Virus record (IMG/VR): IMGVR_UViG_3300023116_005108
Location: 20,274-84,273 of that record
Reading direction: 5' to 3' (one strand)
DNA from: a virus
Length of the DNA: 64,000 bases
Below, piece by piece: positions 51,616-60,445 of this stretch. The notes beneath the pieces are model-generated. The model was given only the letters and a program-made list of their open reading frames with translations. It did not search any database and had not been told where the DNA came from. The position numbers and the translations under genes are program-made. The number at the start of each line of letters is the position of its first letter. The first letter of the stretch is position 1.

Positions 51616-52470
51616 TTAGAAGTTCACATCTTCTTCATAGTAATCTTCCTCTGTCTCTGCTGTATCATCATAATCGTATGTTTCTCCATCGTCCTCATAC
51701 TCGTATACGGCTTCTTGAAGCTGCTCACGAGCAATGGCGATAACTTCATACTCACTAACTCGCATCTTCTGACATTCACAGTCAGATGGAACGCTTACAA
51801 TATCCTTTGGATTAAATTTAACCAGAACAACTACACCAGTTGGACCAGCCCAATCTGATGCGTACTCATAAGTACCAACGTGCAGACCAGAATCGCATCC
51901 CTTAGTATGATCGTCACAAACTTGGCGGCGTTTCATAACGCACTTATCTCCGACATTATTACGGAATGTCTTGCCAGTGTAGATGTCTACGAGATCACCT
52001 TCTTTAACTTCACCGTTCTTAACAGTGATGGGATCGCCAGCATGAGCACGTACACCCTTGTAGCCTACCATCATACCGTCGTCAGTAATTGGCAAACCCT
52101 TATGGCTCGACCAAGTATAAGATTCTTGAACAGCACGCTCACTAACATTATCATAAAGATTTGTTAGATAGTTAAGCATGGGCTGGTGGGGAAATCCTTG
52201 ACGAATTAATTCTACGATACGATTAGTTGGCTGAGTAGCAATCTGCTCATCTTCAAAATACAAGAAGCCATTGCGAAACTCAAAGTCGCCCTCTGACCAA
52301 TCCTCAATTTCATTGCCAGATTGGAGCAGTTCTACAAACTTATCTGAATCATCTGAATGAACGCATGATACAAGATCTGTGTAGTGAGGATGTGTATGGT
52401 CAAACTGGTGTGGCTGACCATTTAAAACTACAGTCCAATGATTGTCATTACTCTTAATGTGCGTCAACAT
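51616..52470 (-). CDS. rIIB: rIIB-like protein
   Basis: 284 residues. GLPITDDGMMVGYKGVR, CDSGLHVGTYEYASDW, VVVLVKFNPKDIVSVPSDCE and QKMRVSEYEVI are the conserved rIIB core; the N-terminus and a Tyr/Asp/Glu-rich tail are specific. T4 rIIB acts with rIIA in lysis inhibition and exclusion defence. AGGAG before ATG and its own consensus promoter. Confidence 0.88.
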   Translation of the reverse strand: MLTHIKSNDNHWTVVLNGQPHQFDHTHPHYTDLVSCVHSDDSDKFVELLQSGNEIEDWSEGDFEFRNGFLYFEDEQIATQPTNRIVELIRQGFPHQPMLNYLTNLYDNVSERAVQESYTWSSHKGLPITDDGMMVGYKGVRAHAGDPITVKNGEVKEGDLVDIYTGKTFRNNVGDKCVMKRRQVCDDHTKGCDSGLHVGTYEYASDWAGPTGVVVLVKFNPKDIVSVPSDCECQKMRVSEYEVIAIAREQLQEAVYEYEDDGETYDYDDTAETEEDYYEEDVNF

Positions 52471-52511
52471 AATTCAAAACTCCTGTCAAAGTGAAAATAA
52501 GATACCAGTTC

Positions 52512-52539
52512 ATTATAACTTACTTATCGTCAATGTCAA
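52512..52539 (-). promoter_or_regulatory. Consensus sigma70 promoter for rIIB
   Basis: TTGACA (52539-52534), 16-base spacer with GACGATAA, TATAAT (52517-52512). Lies partly inside the end of the 52520 gene. Confidence 0.85.
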
Positions 52540-52825
52540 TACGCTTCTTGATAGTTTTGTCAAAAATTTTCCCATCTTCATATAAAAGATAGAAAGACTT
52601 GGCGATTCTATTTGTTGGGCAAAAACGACCTTCAGCCCATTCTTGCGTCCATACGTTAATTCGATAGCGATTATTCCAGATATGATGCTGGTCAATTTTG
52701 AAAAGGTTCGGAATATTACCAACGAACTCCAATAGAAGTTCTTCTGGGATACTTGGAGATTTCTTTTGAGGCATAACTTCTTCCTTTACTGGAATAGGTC
52801 GTGGGGTTCTTACCATTGTTGTCAT
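52520..52825 (-). CDS. Unrecognised protein between rIIA and rIIB
   Basis: 101 residues. Pro-rich start, then PEELLLEFVGNIPNLFKID and NRYRINVWTQEWAEGRFCPT. GGAGG before ATG and ATGA overlap with rIIA, so part of the rII operon. Function unknown. Confidence 0.6.
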   Translation of the reverse strand: MTTMVRTPRPIPVKEEVMPQKKSPSIPEELLLEFVGNIPNLFKIDQHHIWNNRYRINVWTQEWAEGRFCPTNRIAKSFYLLYEDGKIFDKTIKKRIDIDDK

Positions 52826-54714
52826 CGTACAGTACCTCCAATATAGGGTGCGAATGCTTCCGGATTCCTGCCAATCTTGTAGGAATCAACCAATTGAACC
52901 AGCGGATACTTCTTGAAAAAAGCATCCATCCATTCTTGGAAGATTGTATCTTCCTTAACTTCGATACCAATTCTCTTAGCGATGGTGGCGATGTTCCTCT
53001 CAGGAATCATATTAACATACTCTTTCCACTCTGTCAACTCTGGACTCTCAATTTTATTGTGAAGTTCTTGCATCCTGTCAAAGTCAGTACTGCTGTAGAT
53101 GTATACCCCATTAGGAGCATTTTTTGCTACTTCACGCTTAACGTAGTCGTCAATATGAATCCAGTTACTTGAAGAGAATGCCTTGCCTTTAATGTAAGCG
53201 GACTTCAATCCATGTACTGTTGGCACGTTGATTCCGTTCGCTTTCAATGTCTTGATAGAGTCATTAAGCTGCCATGCATCTCTGCTAATGACGCTGTAGC
53301 TCTGAATTTCCCAACGATTGATCTCAACGTATACGAGTTCTTCAGATTCTGTATCAACATCAATAGCATTCCAGTGATCAGACTTCTTACCATGACAACG
53401 TTCGCTATAGCTAAATGCAAATGTCTTAACTACAGGACCGCTGCTACGGACGTAGGAACGTTCAATTTTTGGCAGGTCATCAAGATCCAGCAAAACATCA
53501 GTGTCAATCTTACACTCAGAAATCTGCTGCGGAGTCAGCAGAACTACTTTACATCCTGTATCCTTAACATAATTCCTCACACGCTGAGTCATACGAGGCT
53601 TATATTCATAGTATTCAACATTATTACCAAGAGGAAGATTTGTTGTTTCGATCTTCTCTGTAGTACGACGATGATTAGTCGTGAATACTTCCATAGCTTC
53701 TGATGTAGGTGGCAGCGTATAATCCGCCATCCTAATCTTAGCATTGTTGCCAATACTCCCAGAGTTCAAACGTTGAGACATGATCGCTCGCTTGAATGGA
53801 GTAGGCTCAGCTTCAATCTTCTGCGTTACCAGATCATGAAGTTGTGCTCTAACAAGTTCAAATTTTGCCTTAACAGCAGCCCTGACCTTATCTGTCATTG
53901 ACAGATTTTCACGAGCAGTATCAAAATCTAATTCGCCAAGTTCAAACTTTAAGTACCCACCAGCGTGGATGTCGCACAATTCATAAGGAATTCTGTAAGA
54001 AATATTACCCATAATTGCATACATATCGCCATAGCCGCCAGTCAGGCCAAAATCATCTGACTGGAAGATATAAGCATCACGTTGCTGCTTGCATCGTGAA
54101 ACAACATGCACGTTATTAATATTTGGAATAGTTCCCTGCCAAAAGCGAAAGACGTTCTCTGCTTCAGCCTCGAACTGACAAACCCTGCCATTCACAGACA
54201 GACTAACTTCAAGACCATTAGCCTCGTCTGTTTCACATTCTGCTAACAGAGCAACGACCGGCTTGCGAGCCTCATCACGATAACAATTGTAGGTACGGCA
54301 AATGCCATCCTTGTAACTTTTAACGGTAAAACTATCAGTCATGCTGTATGGAGATAGAGATCCAATACCAAAACATCCAATCACTTCATTAGAATCACGC
54401 TTTGTGGAGATTCCAATACCAGCAAAGATAGTGCGGACTTCACAATCATCAAGACCTGTTCCATAATCGCGGATAGAAAAGAATGGCTCAAGTGATGTTG
54501 GCAGATGCACATCAAATGGAATGTCTGTAGTACCTGCCATAACATGTGAGTCATGAGCATTACAAGCCAGTTCGCGGATAACAGCACGTTCTTTGTGCGA
54601 ATAAACCTTATCAGCAAACATGTCTACAATGAATGCGAGATCGCCAACTGCAAAGTCAGATGTGGCAAAGTCGCCGTGAACAGTAACGTCCTGTGGTGCA
54701 TTTTCAATCTTCAT
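52822..54714 (-). CDS. rIIA: rIIA-like protein (GHKL ATPase)
   Basis: 630 residues. GHKL ATP-binding motifs: RAVIRELACNAHDSH (N-box), FFSIRDYGTGLDD (G1), STKRDSNEVIGCFGIGSLSPYSM (G2). Remainder is rIIA-specific, slightly shorter than T4 rIIA (725). Acts at the membrane with rIIB. AAGGA before ATG. Confidence 0.9.
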   Translation of the reverse strand: MKIENAPQDVTVHGDFATSDFAVGDLAFIVDMFADKVYSHKERAVIRELACNAHDSHVMAGTTDIPFDVHLPTSLEPFFSIRDYGTGLDDCEVRTIFAGIGISTKRDSNEVIGCFGIGSLSPYSMTDSFTVKSYKDGICRTYNCYRDEARKPVVALLAECETDEANGLEVSLSVNGRVCQFEAEAENVFRFWQGTIPNINNVHVVSRCKQQRDAYIFQSDDFGLTGGYGDMYAIMGNISYRIPYELCDIHAGGYLKFELGELDFDTARENLSMTDKVRAAVKAKFELVRAQLHDLVTQKIEAEPTPFKRAIMSQRLNSGSIGNNAKIRMADYTLPPTSEAMEVFTTNHRRTTEKIETTNLPLGNNVEYYEYKPRMTQRVRNYVKDTGCKVVLLTPQQISECKIDTDVLLDLDDLPKIERSYVRSSGPVVKTFAFSYSERCHGKKSDHWNAIDVDTESEELVYVEINRWEIQSYSVISRDAWQLNDSIKTLKANGINVPTVHGLKSAYIKGKAFSSSNWIHIDDYVKREVAKNAPNGVYIYSSTDFDRMQELHNKIESPELTEWKEYVNMIPERNIATIAKRIGIEVKEDTIFQEWMDAFFKKYPLVQLVDSYKIGRNPEAFAPYIGGTVR

Positions 54715-54758
54715 GTCAATCGTCCTTCAAAAAAGTGGTTGGTTGTTTGTACGGCTTG

Positions 54759-54786
54759 ATTGTACGATGATTATCGGCATTGTCAA
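54759..54786 (-). promoter_or_regulatory. Near-consensus sigma70 promoter for rIIA
   Basis: TTGACA (54786-54781), 16-base spacer with GCCGATAA, TACAAT (54764-54759). TTGACA overlaps the stop of the 54783 gene. Confidence 0.85.
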
Positions 54787-54977
54787 TAGATGTCTTGAAA
54801 CTTTTCTTCAAGAAAATCAGAAATCAGTTTTTCTGCATCTTCAAGAGTCCATTCCATAGCATACGCATGATATGCTTCTCTGCATCGAGTGCCAAGAGCG
54901 TTTTCGTTTTCAAATTCTTTCTTGGCAAGTTGAAAATTTTCTCTGTAAAGAATACTCAGATGATCTTCTAAATTCAT
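54783..54977 (-). CDS. Unrecognised small helical protein
   Basis: 64 residues, LEDHLSILYRENFQLAKKEFE ... WTLEDAEKLISDFLEE. AAGGAA before ATG. Acidic. Confidence 0.5.
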   Translation of the reverse strand: MNLEDHLSILYRENFQLAKKEFENENALGTRCREAYHAYAMEWTLEDAEKLISDFLEEKFQDIY

Positions 54978-55012
54978 TTTAAATTCCTTAACAGGTAATA
55001 AAAAAAATTAGT

Positions 55013-55083
<71 letters not shown>

Positions 55084-55084
55084 T

Positions 55085-55130
55085 AAAAAACTCTCTGATA
55101 GACTAAGTTTAGCATAACCTACCAGAGAGT
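55085..55130 (-). terminator. Rho-independent terminator
   Basis: ACTCTCTG ... CAGAGAGT with a 25-base loop (itself able to form CTAA/TTAG), followed by TTTTT on the minus strand. Ends the 55162 transcript just before tRNA-Lys. Confidence 0.78.
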
Positions 55131-55161
55131 CAAGGGGAATGATGGGAAAATTCTTACAGAA

Positions 55162-55569
55162 TCAGGACTTTAGCAAATATGCTGTTGGCGTCGAAATAGG
55201 ATCTGGAGATGGAACTGGAACCGGATCGTATTCTGATGCTGGCGGGACAGGGGCTGGAAGAACTTGCTGTACCTCATACATTCTGCCCGGAATACATCTT
55301 GGCGGAACATAACGATATGTTTTTCTGTATACTGGAACATTGTATGGCGTTGTAAATGGTGCGGCAATAACTGCACCAACTCCATGCAATACGCGATGTC
55401 CCACCCCTCCAATATAACACGCAGTTCCACGCAATACCTCACACGGGGTAACATAATGGAAATGCATTGTACGTCCCTGTACTACACTTCTTGGAACGCA
55501 GCAGTCGTCTGCTGCAAGAAAACTACATGAACTAAACAGCAAAATCGTAGCAGTAATAAGTTTCTTCAT
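55162..55569 (-). CDS. Exported Pro-rich protein, possible lipoprotein
   Basis: 135 residues from ATG 55569 (GGAGG 6 bases upstream). Signal KKLITATILLFSSCSFLAAD, with either a lipobox-like FSSC or cleavage after ALA-type FLA. Then a Gly/His/Tyr region and Pro-rich tail (APVPPASEYDPVPVPSPDP). Followed by a strong terminator. Envelope or lysis role possible. Confidence 0.6.
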   Translation of the reverse strand: MKKLITATILLFSSCSFLAADDCCVPRSVVQGRTMHFHYVTPCEVLRGTACYIGGVGHRVLHGVGAVIAAPFTTPYNVPVYRKTYRYVPPRCIPGRMYEVQQVLPAPVPPASEYDPVPVPSPDPISTPTAYLLKS

Positions 55570-55594
55570 AAAATACCTCCAAAGATTAATAAAA

Positions 55595-55876
55595 TCAAAA
55601 TTCCTCACCACTTAACCATTCCCATTCAAAACCCTCTAAAACATCCTTGTCGTATTGAGAATAGTTTGCCTCAATTTCTTCCCACCATTCCACATCTGAT
55701 AGCGTATAAGGATAGTAACTATAGCATTCATCTTCTTCAACCGCGTCCATAATACAGTCATGACAAACATTTTTATATTCTTCCATACTGTTTCCCATTG
55801 CAAATAAAATTCGACGAAAAGTGCCGCAGTAATCACATGCATCTACTTGTGGCGGAATTGGATCAATGAATTTCAT
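55595..55876 (-). CDS. Small zinc-finger protein
   Basis: 93 residues from ATG 55876 (AAGGAG 6 bases upstream). CDYCGTF ... CHDC zinc pair, then an acidic Trp/Tyr-rich tail. Unknown role. Confidence 0.55.
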   Translation of the reverse strand: MKFIDPIPPQVDACDYCGTFRRILFAMGNSMEEYKNVCHDCIMDAVEEDECYSYYPYTLSDVEWWEEIEANYSQYDKDVLEGFEWEWLSGEEF

Positions 55877-55898
55877 TGTACACTCCTTATCGTTATTT

Positions 55899-56141
55899 TC
55901 AAGTGTTGGCTGGAGGAAAATCTTCAAGTTCTGGAAAATATCTGTTTAATGCCTGCAATCTATCATCTGCATCTGCTAGTTTAGACAATGCACTGTGTAA
56001 ATTTTCATGAAGATCTTTTGTTGAATGATCTCCAATTCCAGCAGGATGGTCCAATAAAACAGCAAGGCTAGCTAACGCCTCAGCTTTATCTGTCTGTGCC
56101 TTCATTGCCATTGCAAACAGTGCTGATTTTCTATAGTTCAT
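55899..56141 (-). CDS. Unrecognised small helical protein
   Basis: 80 residues, MNYRKSALFAMAMKAQTDKA start, helical and Ala-rich. SD AGGAA. No family. Confidence 0.5.
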   Translation of the reverse strand: MNYRKSALFAMAMKAQTDKAEALASLAVLLDHPAGIGDHSTKDLHENLHSALSKLADADDRLQALNRYFPELEDFPPANT

Positions 56142-56150
56142 TTTTATTTC

Positions 56151-56483
56151 CTATCTATCATAAGGCCAAATTTCTGCGAGCTTATCGTTTACTCCAACAA
56201 TATTAACCAACCATCGTCCATACTTTTCTGTCTTGGTAGTATTGATAGTAACCCACCATTCTTCATTATCTAAATTAGATTCATTTATAATGTCGGCAAC
56301 TGTCCTCACTAGCCTTCTACATTCATCTGTTGCTTTAGACCAGTCTGGATGTCCACGTTCAGGTGTATCAACATTGATTAACCTGCCACGCAACTTCATA
56401 GTGATTCCAAATCCTAGATCAACAGTAAAGTCGATTGTATCACCATCTACAAATTTATCAACTCTCGCTCTGTAGTTGTACAT
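56151..56483 (-). CDS. Staphylococcal-nuclease-like (thermonuclease) protein
   Basis: 110 residues. VDGDTIDFTVDLGFGI, RLINVDTPERG and the late EKYGRWL match SNase. The first catalytic Arg region (LRGRLINVDTPE) is present; shorter than staphylococcal nuclease, as is usual for phage copies. No signal peptide, so intracellular. Confidence 0.82.
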   Translation of the reverse strand: MYNYRARVDKFVDGDTIDFTVDLGFGITMKLRGRLINVDTPERGHPDWSKATDECRRLVRTVADIINESNLDNEEWWVTINTTKTEKYGRWLVNIVGVNDKLAEIWPYDR

Positions 56484-56721
56484 TTATTTCTACTTTCTTT
56501 CCTGAATAGCGACGGGGATCGGCAAGTCCATTATCGAGTCGGTCCCTTGTGGTTATGTAATGTCTATCGCCATCCTTGCATAATACCTGATTATCGTCCA
56601 ATGTCAAGCCTAAACTTAAATGATCTACCACCATTTCTGCATGAGAACCAAAGGGTGATGGTCCTGCAATAGTTCGACCAACTTCATGACGTTTCTTTGA
56701 TAAACTTCTCGATTTAGCCAT
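56458..56721 (-). CDS. Unrecognised small basic protein
   Basis: 87 residues from ATG 56721 (AGGAA upstream); basic start KSRSLSKKRHEVGR. Overlaps thyX by 8 bases and the nuclease gene by 26. Confidence 0.5.
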   Translation of the reverse strand: MAKSRSLSKKRHEVGRTIAGPSPFGSHAEMVVDHLSLGLTLDDNQVLCKDGDRHYITTRDRLDNGLADPRRYSGKKVEINVQLQSES

Positions 56722-57415
56722 TATCTTTTTCCTTCCTGATTGATTCCAAAGTAAACTTAAACGGATTTCCTTCAATGTTTTGTACCTGCTCCAACATCAT
56801 AGCAGCAATTTCGCGGATTTCAAGTTGAGCATGTTCAGAATTACGAAGTTTCTGGAAGTTGGCAAAGGATCTCATGTTAAACATTACATCAGCTTGAATC
56901 TGACTATTGTAAGTCTTGAAGAATCGTGCTGACTCTTTTGCTCGCTTGCGTCCCAATACTGGTTCAGTTTGTTCCAAACACTGATGGTATAGCAAATTCC
57001 CCATATCGGTATAAAACTCTAGCAATTTAGCCCAAGTAAGACTACCAGTGCCGGGGTGTTTGCTGTTAATATTATTGGGGTCAAGTTGAGTTCCAGCCGC
57101 AACTTTAATATCTTTCCAATCTTCCGGCAGGTAATACTTATCTTCCTTCAATTCCTTATATCTAGCAGACTCGGCGTTAAGACTGCTAATACGATGTTTA
57201 AGAAGATGAATGTGACTAGCGATATCTGTATTAACCAAAAAATGAACAACTCCTTTTTCAAACGGGGTTTCATGACCGTTACTCCATAACATGTCTATAA
57301 GTTTACCAACTCGCTGACGCTTATCGTCCGTTAGTTCGCGGCTTGTAGATGTCCATGCTGAGCAGGCGATTACTTCGTCAGATCCATAATAACCAATAAG
57401 TTCCACAGTATTCAT
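56714..57415 (-). CDS. thyX: Flavin-dependent thymidylate synthase
   Basis: 233 residues. ThyX motif HRISSLNAESARY (about 78-90) and ETPFEKGVVHFLV, RSFANFQKLRNSEHAQLEIR. Makes dTMP from dUMP with FAD and methylene-THF. With dCMP deaminase and RNR it completes dTTP synthesis. Confidence 0.93.
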   Translation of the reverse strand: MNTVELIGYYGSDEVIACSAWTSTSRELTDDKRQRVGKLIDMLWSNGHETPFEKGVVHFLVNTDIASHIHLLKHRISSLNAESARYKELKEDKYYLPEDWKDIKVAAGTQLDPNNINSKHPGTGSLTWAKLLEFYTDMGNLLYHQCLEQTEPVLGRKRAKESARFFKTYNSQIQADVMFNMRSFANFQKLRNSEHAQLEIREIAAMMLEQVQNIEGNPFKFTLESIRKEKDNG

Positions 57416-57418
57416 ACA

Positions 57419-57574
57419 TCAAGATCCTTTGCTGATTTCATACCAAATGAAGCCAAAATTGGCAACCGCATAAGACGAGAATATCAGTCCATGCGGATAG
57501 TCCTTTTTCATAAAGAAAGATATACCAGTTATCAGATAACATATAGTTGGAACAACTAAAGATATTAGAGTCAT
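57419..57574 (-). CDS. Small membrane protein
   Basis: 51 residues, MTLISLVVPTICYLITGISF and a second hydrophobic part GLIFSSYAVANFGFIWY. GAGGG before ATG and ATGA overlap with the DUF1501 stop. Unknown role. Confidence 0.6.
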   Translation of the reverse strand: MTLISLVVPTICYLITGISFFMKKDYPHGLIFSSYAVANFGFIWYEISKGS

Positions 57575-58797
57575 ACTAATCCCTCAATTATTTTTCCGCT
57601 ATTTGCGATCTTCATAGGTCTTCCTCTTTTACTTGTATAGATAGTATTAACATCAATACCAAGTGCTGCAACTGTACTAGCCATGAGATCTTCTGCGGTA
57701 TACGCTAGACCATCAATCATCTTTCCATCCTCAGTTGTTGCACCAATAGCTCGACCGCCTTTGAATAGACCTCCAGATACGAATGCACTCCATGTCGCTG
57801 CCCAATGGTCACGACCAGCATTCTGATTAATTCGCGGAGTTCTACCAAACTCTCCCATCATTACTATAGCAGTTGTATCCCACATGTCAAGCCTCTTTAG
57901 GTCAAGAATAAGGGTTGATACTACTTTATCTAATTCGGGAAGTTTAGTACTAAGGGTATCATGAGTTGTTTGATGAAGATCCCATCCTCCAAATCCAATC
58001 TCAACAAATGGAACTCCTTGCTGTAGAAGACGACGAGCGATCAATGCACTGTTGCCAAAACCAGTAGTTCCATATGCGTTTCTTACTTCTTGAGGCTCCA
58101 TATTAACTTTCAACGCATTCATTTGCGGGGAAGTATTTAGTTTAATGGTTTTCTCGTAAAGTTTCTTATGGTCTGTAGGAAGTTCTCCACGATTAGAATC
58201 AATAAAATCTTTCTCTAAAGTAGAAAGGAACTCTAGACGACCTCTGCTTAGATTTCCTCCCAAATTATTAATTTGACCATTAGCATTTACTACAAAAGGA
58301 TTGTAAGCAGTTCCTAAGAATCCGCCTCCAACACTTCCTGTGCCTACAGAAAAGAATGCCGGAATCTCAAGATCTTCCCTGTTTCTGCCAAGTTCATAAG
58401 ATACTACAGATCCCAAAGATGGATGAGCAACTGTAGAACTAGGCTTAAATCCTGTATGCATATAGTATGTCCCTCGCATATGGTCAGCTTCACGAGTGGA
58501 CATACTTCTTACAACAGAGAAATCTTTTCCAAGTTTTGCCAGTTCGGGCATGAGTTCACTAATCTGGAAATCCCCTGCTGTATTGATCGGCATATGAGGA
58601 CCGCCTTCTTTAGTTCCGGGTTTCAAATCCCACATGTCAATAGTTGGTGGACCGCCTCCCAGCCAAATCAAAATCGCTCCCTTACGGTCATTACGAAGTT
58701 GAGATGAGTTTTGAATAATGGTTTGACCAAAGGAAAGCGATGTGGAAGCAAGAGAAGCAAGTCCACCAACATGTTGTAAAAAGTGTCGTCTATTCAT
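57571..58797 (-). CDS. DUF1501 protein with Tat signal (third copy)
   Basis: 408 residues. NRRHFLQHVGGLAS is a twin-arginine signal. READHMRGTYYMHTGF, GFGGWDLHQTTHD, GEFGRTPRINQNAGRDHW, SGGLFKGGRAIG. Lies 12 kb from the other two copies and is inserted at the edge of the repeat-junction array, right after a truncated duplicate of a small array gene. Confidence 0.9.
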   Translation of the reverse strand: MNRRHFLQHVGGLASLASTSLSFGQTIIQNSSQLRNDRKGAILIWLGGGPPTIDMWDLKPGTKEGGPHMPINTAGDFQISELMPELAKLGKDFSVVRSMSTREADHMRGTYYMHTGFKPSSTVAHPSLGSVVSYELGRNREDLEIPAFFSVGTGSVGGGFLGTAYNPFVVNANGQINNLGGNLSRGRLEFLSTLEKDFIDSNRGELPTDHKKLYEKTIKLNTSPQMNALKVNMEPQEVRNAYGTTGFGNSALIARRLLQQGVPFVEIGFGGWDLHQTTHDTLSTKLPELDKVVSTLILDLKRLDMWDTTAIVMMGEFGRTPRINQNAGRDHWAATWSAFVSGGLFKGGRAIGATTEDGKMIDGLAYTAEDLMASTVAALGIDVNTIYTSKRGRPMKIANSGKIIEGLV

Positions 58798-58865
58798 GAT
58801 TTTTCTTTCTTGTAGTTAAAAATGTCAATATATCCGTCTGGTTTTTTTTCTGACTTGTCACTCAT
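58794..58865 (-). CDS. Truncated small ORF, duplicate of the start of the 61313 gene
   Basis: 23 codons, MSDKSEKKPDGYID then a different tail. Nearly identical over 57 bases to 61466-61522. Keeps the junction ribosome site. Its stop overlaps the DUF1501 start (ATGA), so it may now serve only as a translation-coupling leader. Confidence 0.55.
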   Translation of the reverse strand: MSDKSEKKPDGYIDIFNYKKEKS

Positions 58866-58877
58866 TTATCAACTCCT
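58821..58877 (-). repeat. 57-base direct repeat, copy 1
   Basis: Matches 61466-61522 with a few substitutions; covers the junction element and the first 15 codons of the small gene. Confidence 0.85.
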
Positions 58878-59335
58878 TCAAAGATATTTCCTACTACTTC
58901 GTAGTATGGATCAAGCCCGTCGATTTCATTATTAGTTGGGCATTGACCGTAGTAGTATTCAGATACAGGATAATTTACTGTATTGCTATTTGAATATTCA
59001 ACTTTCTCACACTCACTAAATATACCATCTTTGAAATAGCCATAATCAAGTAGATTCCATCCCATTACATACCCATAGTTTTCATTATTAAAATCTACAA
59101 GGTAGATGGTTGTAAAACTTCGATGTGTTAGCAAATCGCCTTCATAAATATCCTTACCATTTTTATCTTTGAGTCCGGTGTATTGTTGTGTCACAACATC
59201 ATCGTTATTTAGGTGTGGTCTGTCGAATGTACTTGTGTCATACCAGTCTAAGATGCCATTATGATTTAGCCACACTTCGTCGGAAATCCAACAGGCTTTT
59301 CTTTTGTGCCAAGCCCTAAATTTAAATTCTCTCAT
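58862..59335 (-). CDS. YopX-family protein
   Basis: 157 residues from ATG 59335 (ATGA overlap). REFKFRAWHKRKACW, QQYTGLKDKNGKDIYEGDLL and YYEVVGNIFEGVDK are YopX signatures. Family is phage-associated with unknown function. A paralogue lies at 62744-63217. Its GVDK end forms the junction element of the next gene. Confidence 0.82.
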   Translation of the reverse strand: MREFKFRAWHKRKACWISDEVWLNHNGILDWYDTSTFDRPHLNNDDVVTQQYTGLKDKNGKDIYEGDLLTHRSFTTIYLVDFNNENYGYVMGWNLLDYGYFKDGIFSECEKVEYSNSNTVNYPVSEYYYGQCPTNNEIDGLDPYYEVVGNIFEGVDK

Positions 59336-59595
59336 ACAATAGTCACCCATCCTTCCCCTTCGATATATTTATACCCACAAAGTTCCATCATTTCATGTTC
59401 CCACTTCTTGTATCCACCCTTTTTTCTGCAACGATGAGGGTTTCTATTTTTGGTTTTCTCGATAAACAATTTAGCTATCTCATCCAGCTTCTCCTGTCTG
59501 AAATCAACCATAAGCTGTATTTCATCAGTACGGATTGAATAGCACTCGTTCATATATTCTTCTGCTTCTTGATATTCGCGTTCGCCTCTATCCAT
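59332..59595 (-). CDS. Unrecognised small protein
   Basis: 87 residues, charged and helical, with KNRNPHRCRKKGGYKKWEHE basic patch. SD AGAGGAA. Confidence 0.5.
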   Translation of the reverse strand: MDRGEREYQEAEEYMNECYSIRTDEIQLMVDFRQEKLDEIAKLFIEKTKNRNPHRCRKKGGYKKWEHEMMELCGYKYIEGEGWVTIV

Positions 59596-59828
59596 TACAG
59601 TTCCTCTTTATCAACTCCTTCACGATATTTTTGAAATTCTTGTGGACAGAACCTTGATTTACAATCAGGGCAATGGTAGTGACCAACTAGAGAATACATA
59701 CCCTGAAATTGAGCATCTTTATGTTCACAGTCAGTAACTTCTGATAGTGTCCGTATGGGATATGGAGGATACAAATATGGAATGGCTGCTGGTCGCCAGT
59801 TACTTCGATATTTTGTTTTATCACTCAT
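59595..59828 (-). CDS. Small Cys/Pro-rich protein with zinc site
   Basis: 77 residues. MSDKTKYRSNW start from the repeat junction; CEHKD and CPDCKSRFCP form a likely zinc site. End reads EGVDKEEL, i.e. a junction element that has lost its stop. Confidence 0.55.
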   Translation of the reverse strand: MSDKTKYRSNWRPAAIPYLYPPYPIRTLSEVTDCEHKDAQFQGMYSLVGHYHCPDCKSRFCPQEFQKYREGVDKEEL

Positions 59829-59838
59829 TTATCAACTC

Positions 59839-60144
59839 CTAATATCCCATATTTAATTCTTGTGCTTGTTCAGTAAGTTCATCAAGTGCCTTGTTTCTTT
59901 CTGCATCCACTTCTACCATATGAAAACAAATAAAGAGTCCGAGATCTCTAATTAGCTCGCCCCAAGTTGGTGGAACGTCACCTATATTTTGATCTTCACA
60001 ATATTTATGGTGAGCCTGCATAATTTCTTCGAGTGTCATCCACCTGTCTGATTCTAGAGCATGGATACCAATACACGCAGTTCCTTGTGGATGTGGATAA
60101 TTTTGTCCGGGCTGTGGATCAACTCTGATTCTGCGAAATTTCAT
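59839..60144 (-). CDS. Unrecognised small protein
   Basis: 101 residues from ATG 60144 (GGA 7 bases upstream; ATG 60156 possible). FRRIRVDPQPGQNYPHPQ and a helical end. Ends just before a junction element. Confidence 0.5.
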   Translation of the reverse strand: MKFRRIRVDPQPGQNYPHPQGTACIGIHALESDRWMTLEEIMQAHHKYCEDQNIGDVPPTWGELIRDLGLFICFHMVEVDAERNKALDELTEQAQELNMGY

Positions 60145-60229
60145 ATCTTTTTCCATATAGTTTATTAACTACAACCTTAACATAACCATCCTGATCCACT
60201 GATGATATAGCGGTACAATGGTCAGTCAT
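60119..60229 (-). CDS. Small protein of the junction array
   Basis: 36 residues, MTDHCTAISSVDQDGYVKVV. Starts at a full junction element; overlaps the next gene by 26 bases. Confidence 0.5.
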   Translation of the reverse strand: MTDHCTAISSVDQDGYVKVVVNKLYGKRYEISQNQS

Positions 60230-60435
60230 TTATCAACTCCTAATTGTATCATCAACTTTTCTTTTTCTTTATCACTAATTGTTTTACAGATTGCACCCTC
60301 GTATGGATCTTCTGTTACAAGAATCGTCCTGCCTTTAAAACCACTTGGGATAAAGTAAAATGATGTAGGATATTCTTCATCAAATGCTGTTTTTATTGTC
60401 ATGTCTTTTAGTGCATATTCTGACTTGTCAGTCAT
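60226..60435 (-). CDS. Small protein of the junction array
   Basis: 69 residues, MTDKSEYALKD start, strand-rich middle (TSFYFIPSGFKGRTILVTED), ends GVDK. Confidence 0.55.
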   Translation of the reverse strand: MTDKSEYALKDMTIKTAFDEEYPTSFYFIPSGFKGRTILVTEDPYEGAICKTISDKEKEKLMIQLGVDK

Positions 60436-60445
60436 TTATCAACTC

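Noticed and set aside
53212-53703. 163-codon plus-strand ORF
   Set aside because: Entirely antisense to rIIA, with Cys/Phe-rich composition typical of shadow frames.
55170-55454. 94-codon frame overlapping the exported Pro-rich protein
   Set aside because: Same strand, different frame; the other frame has a signal peptide and GGAGG site.
55871-55900. TTGAAA-16-TACAAT promoter
   Set aside because: The -10 box overlaps the ATG of the 55595-55876 gene; more likely a chance match within the ribosome site.
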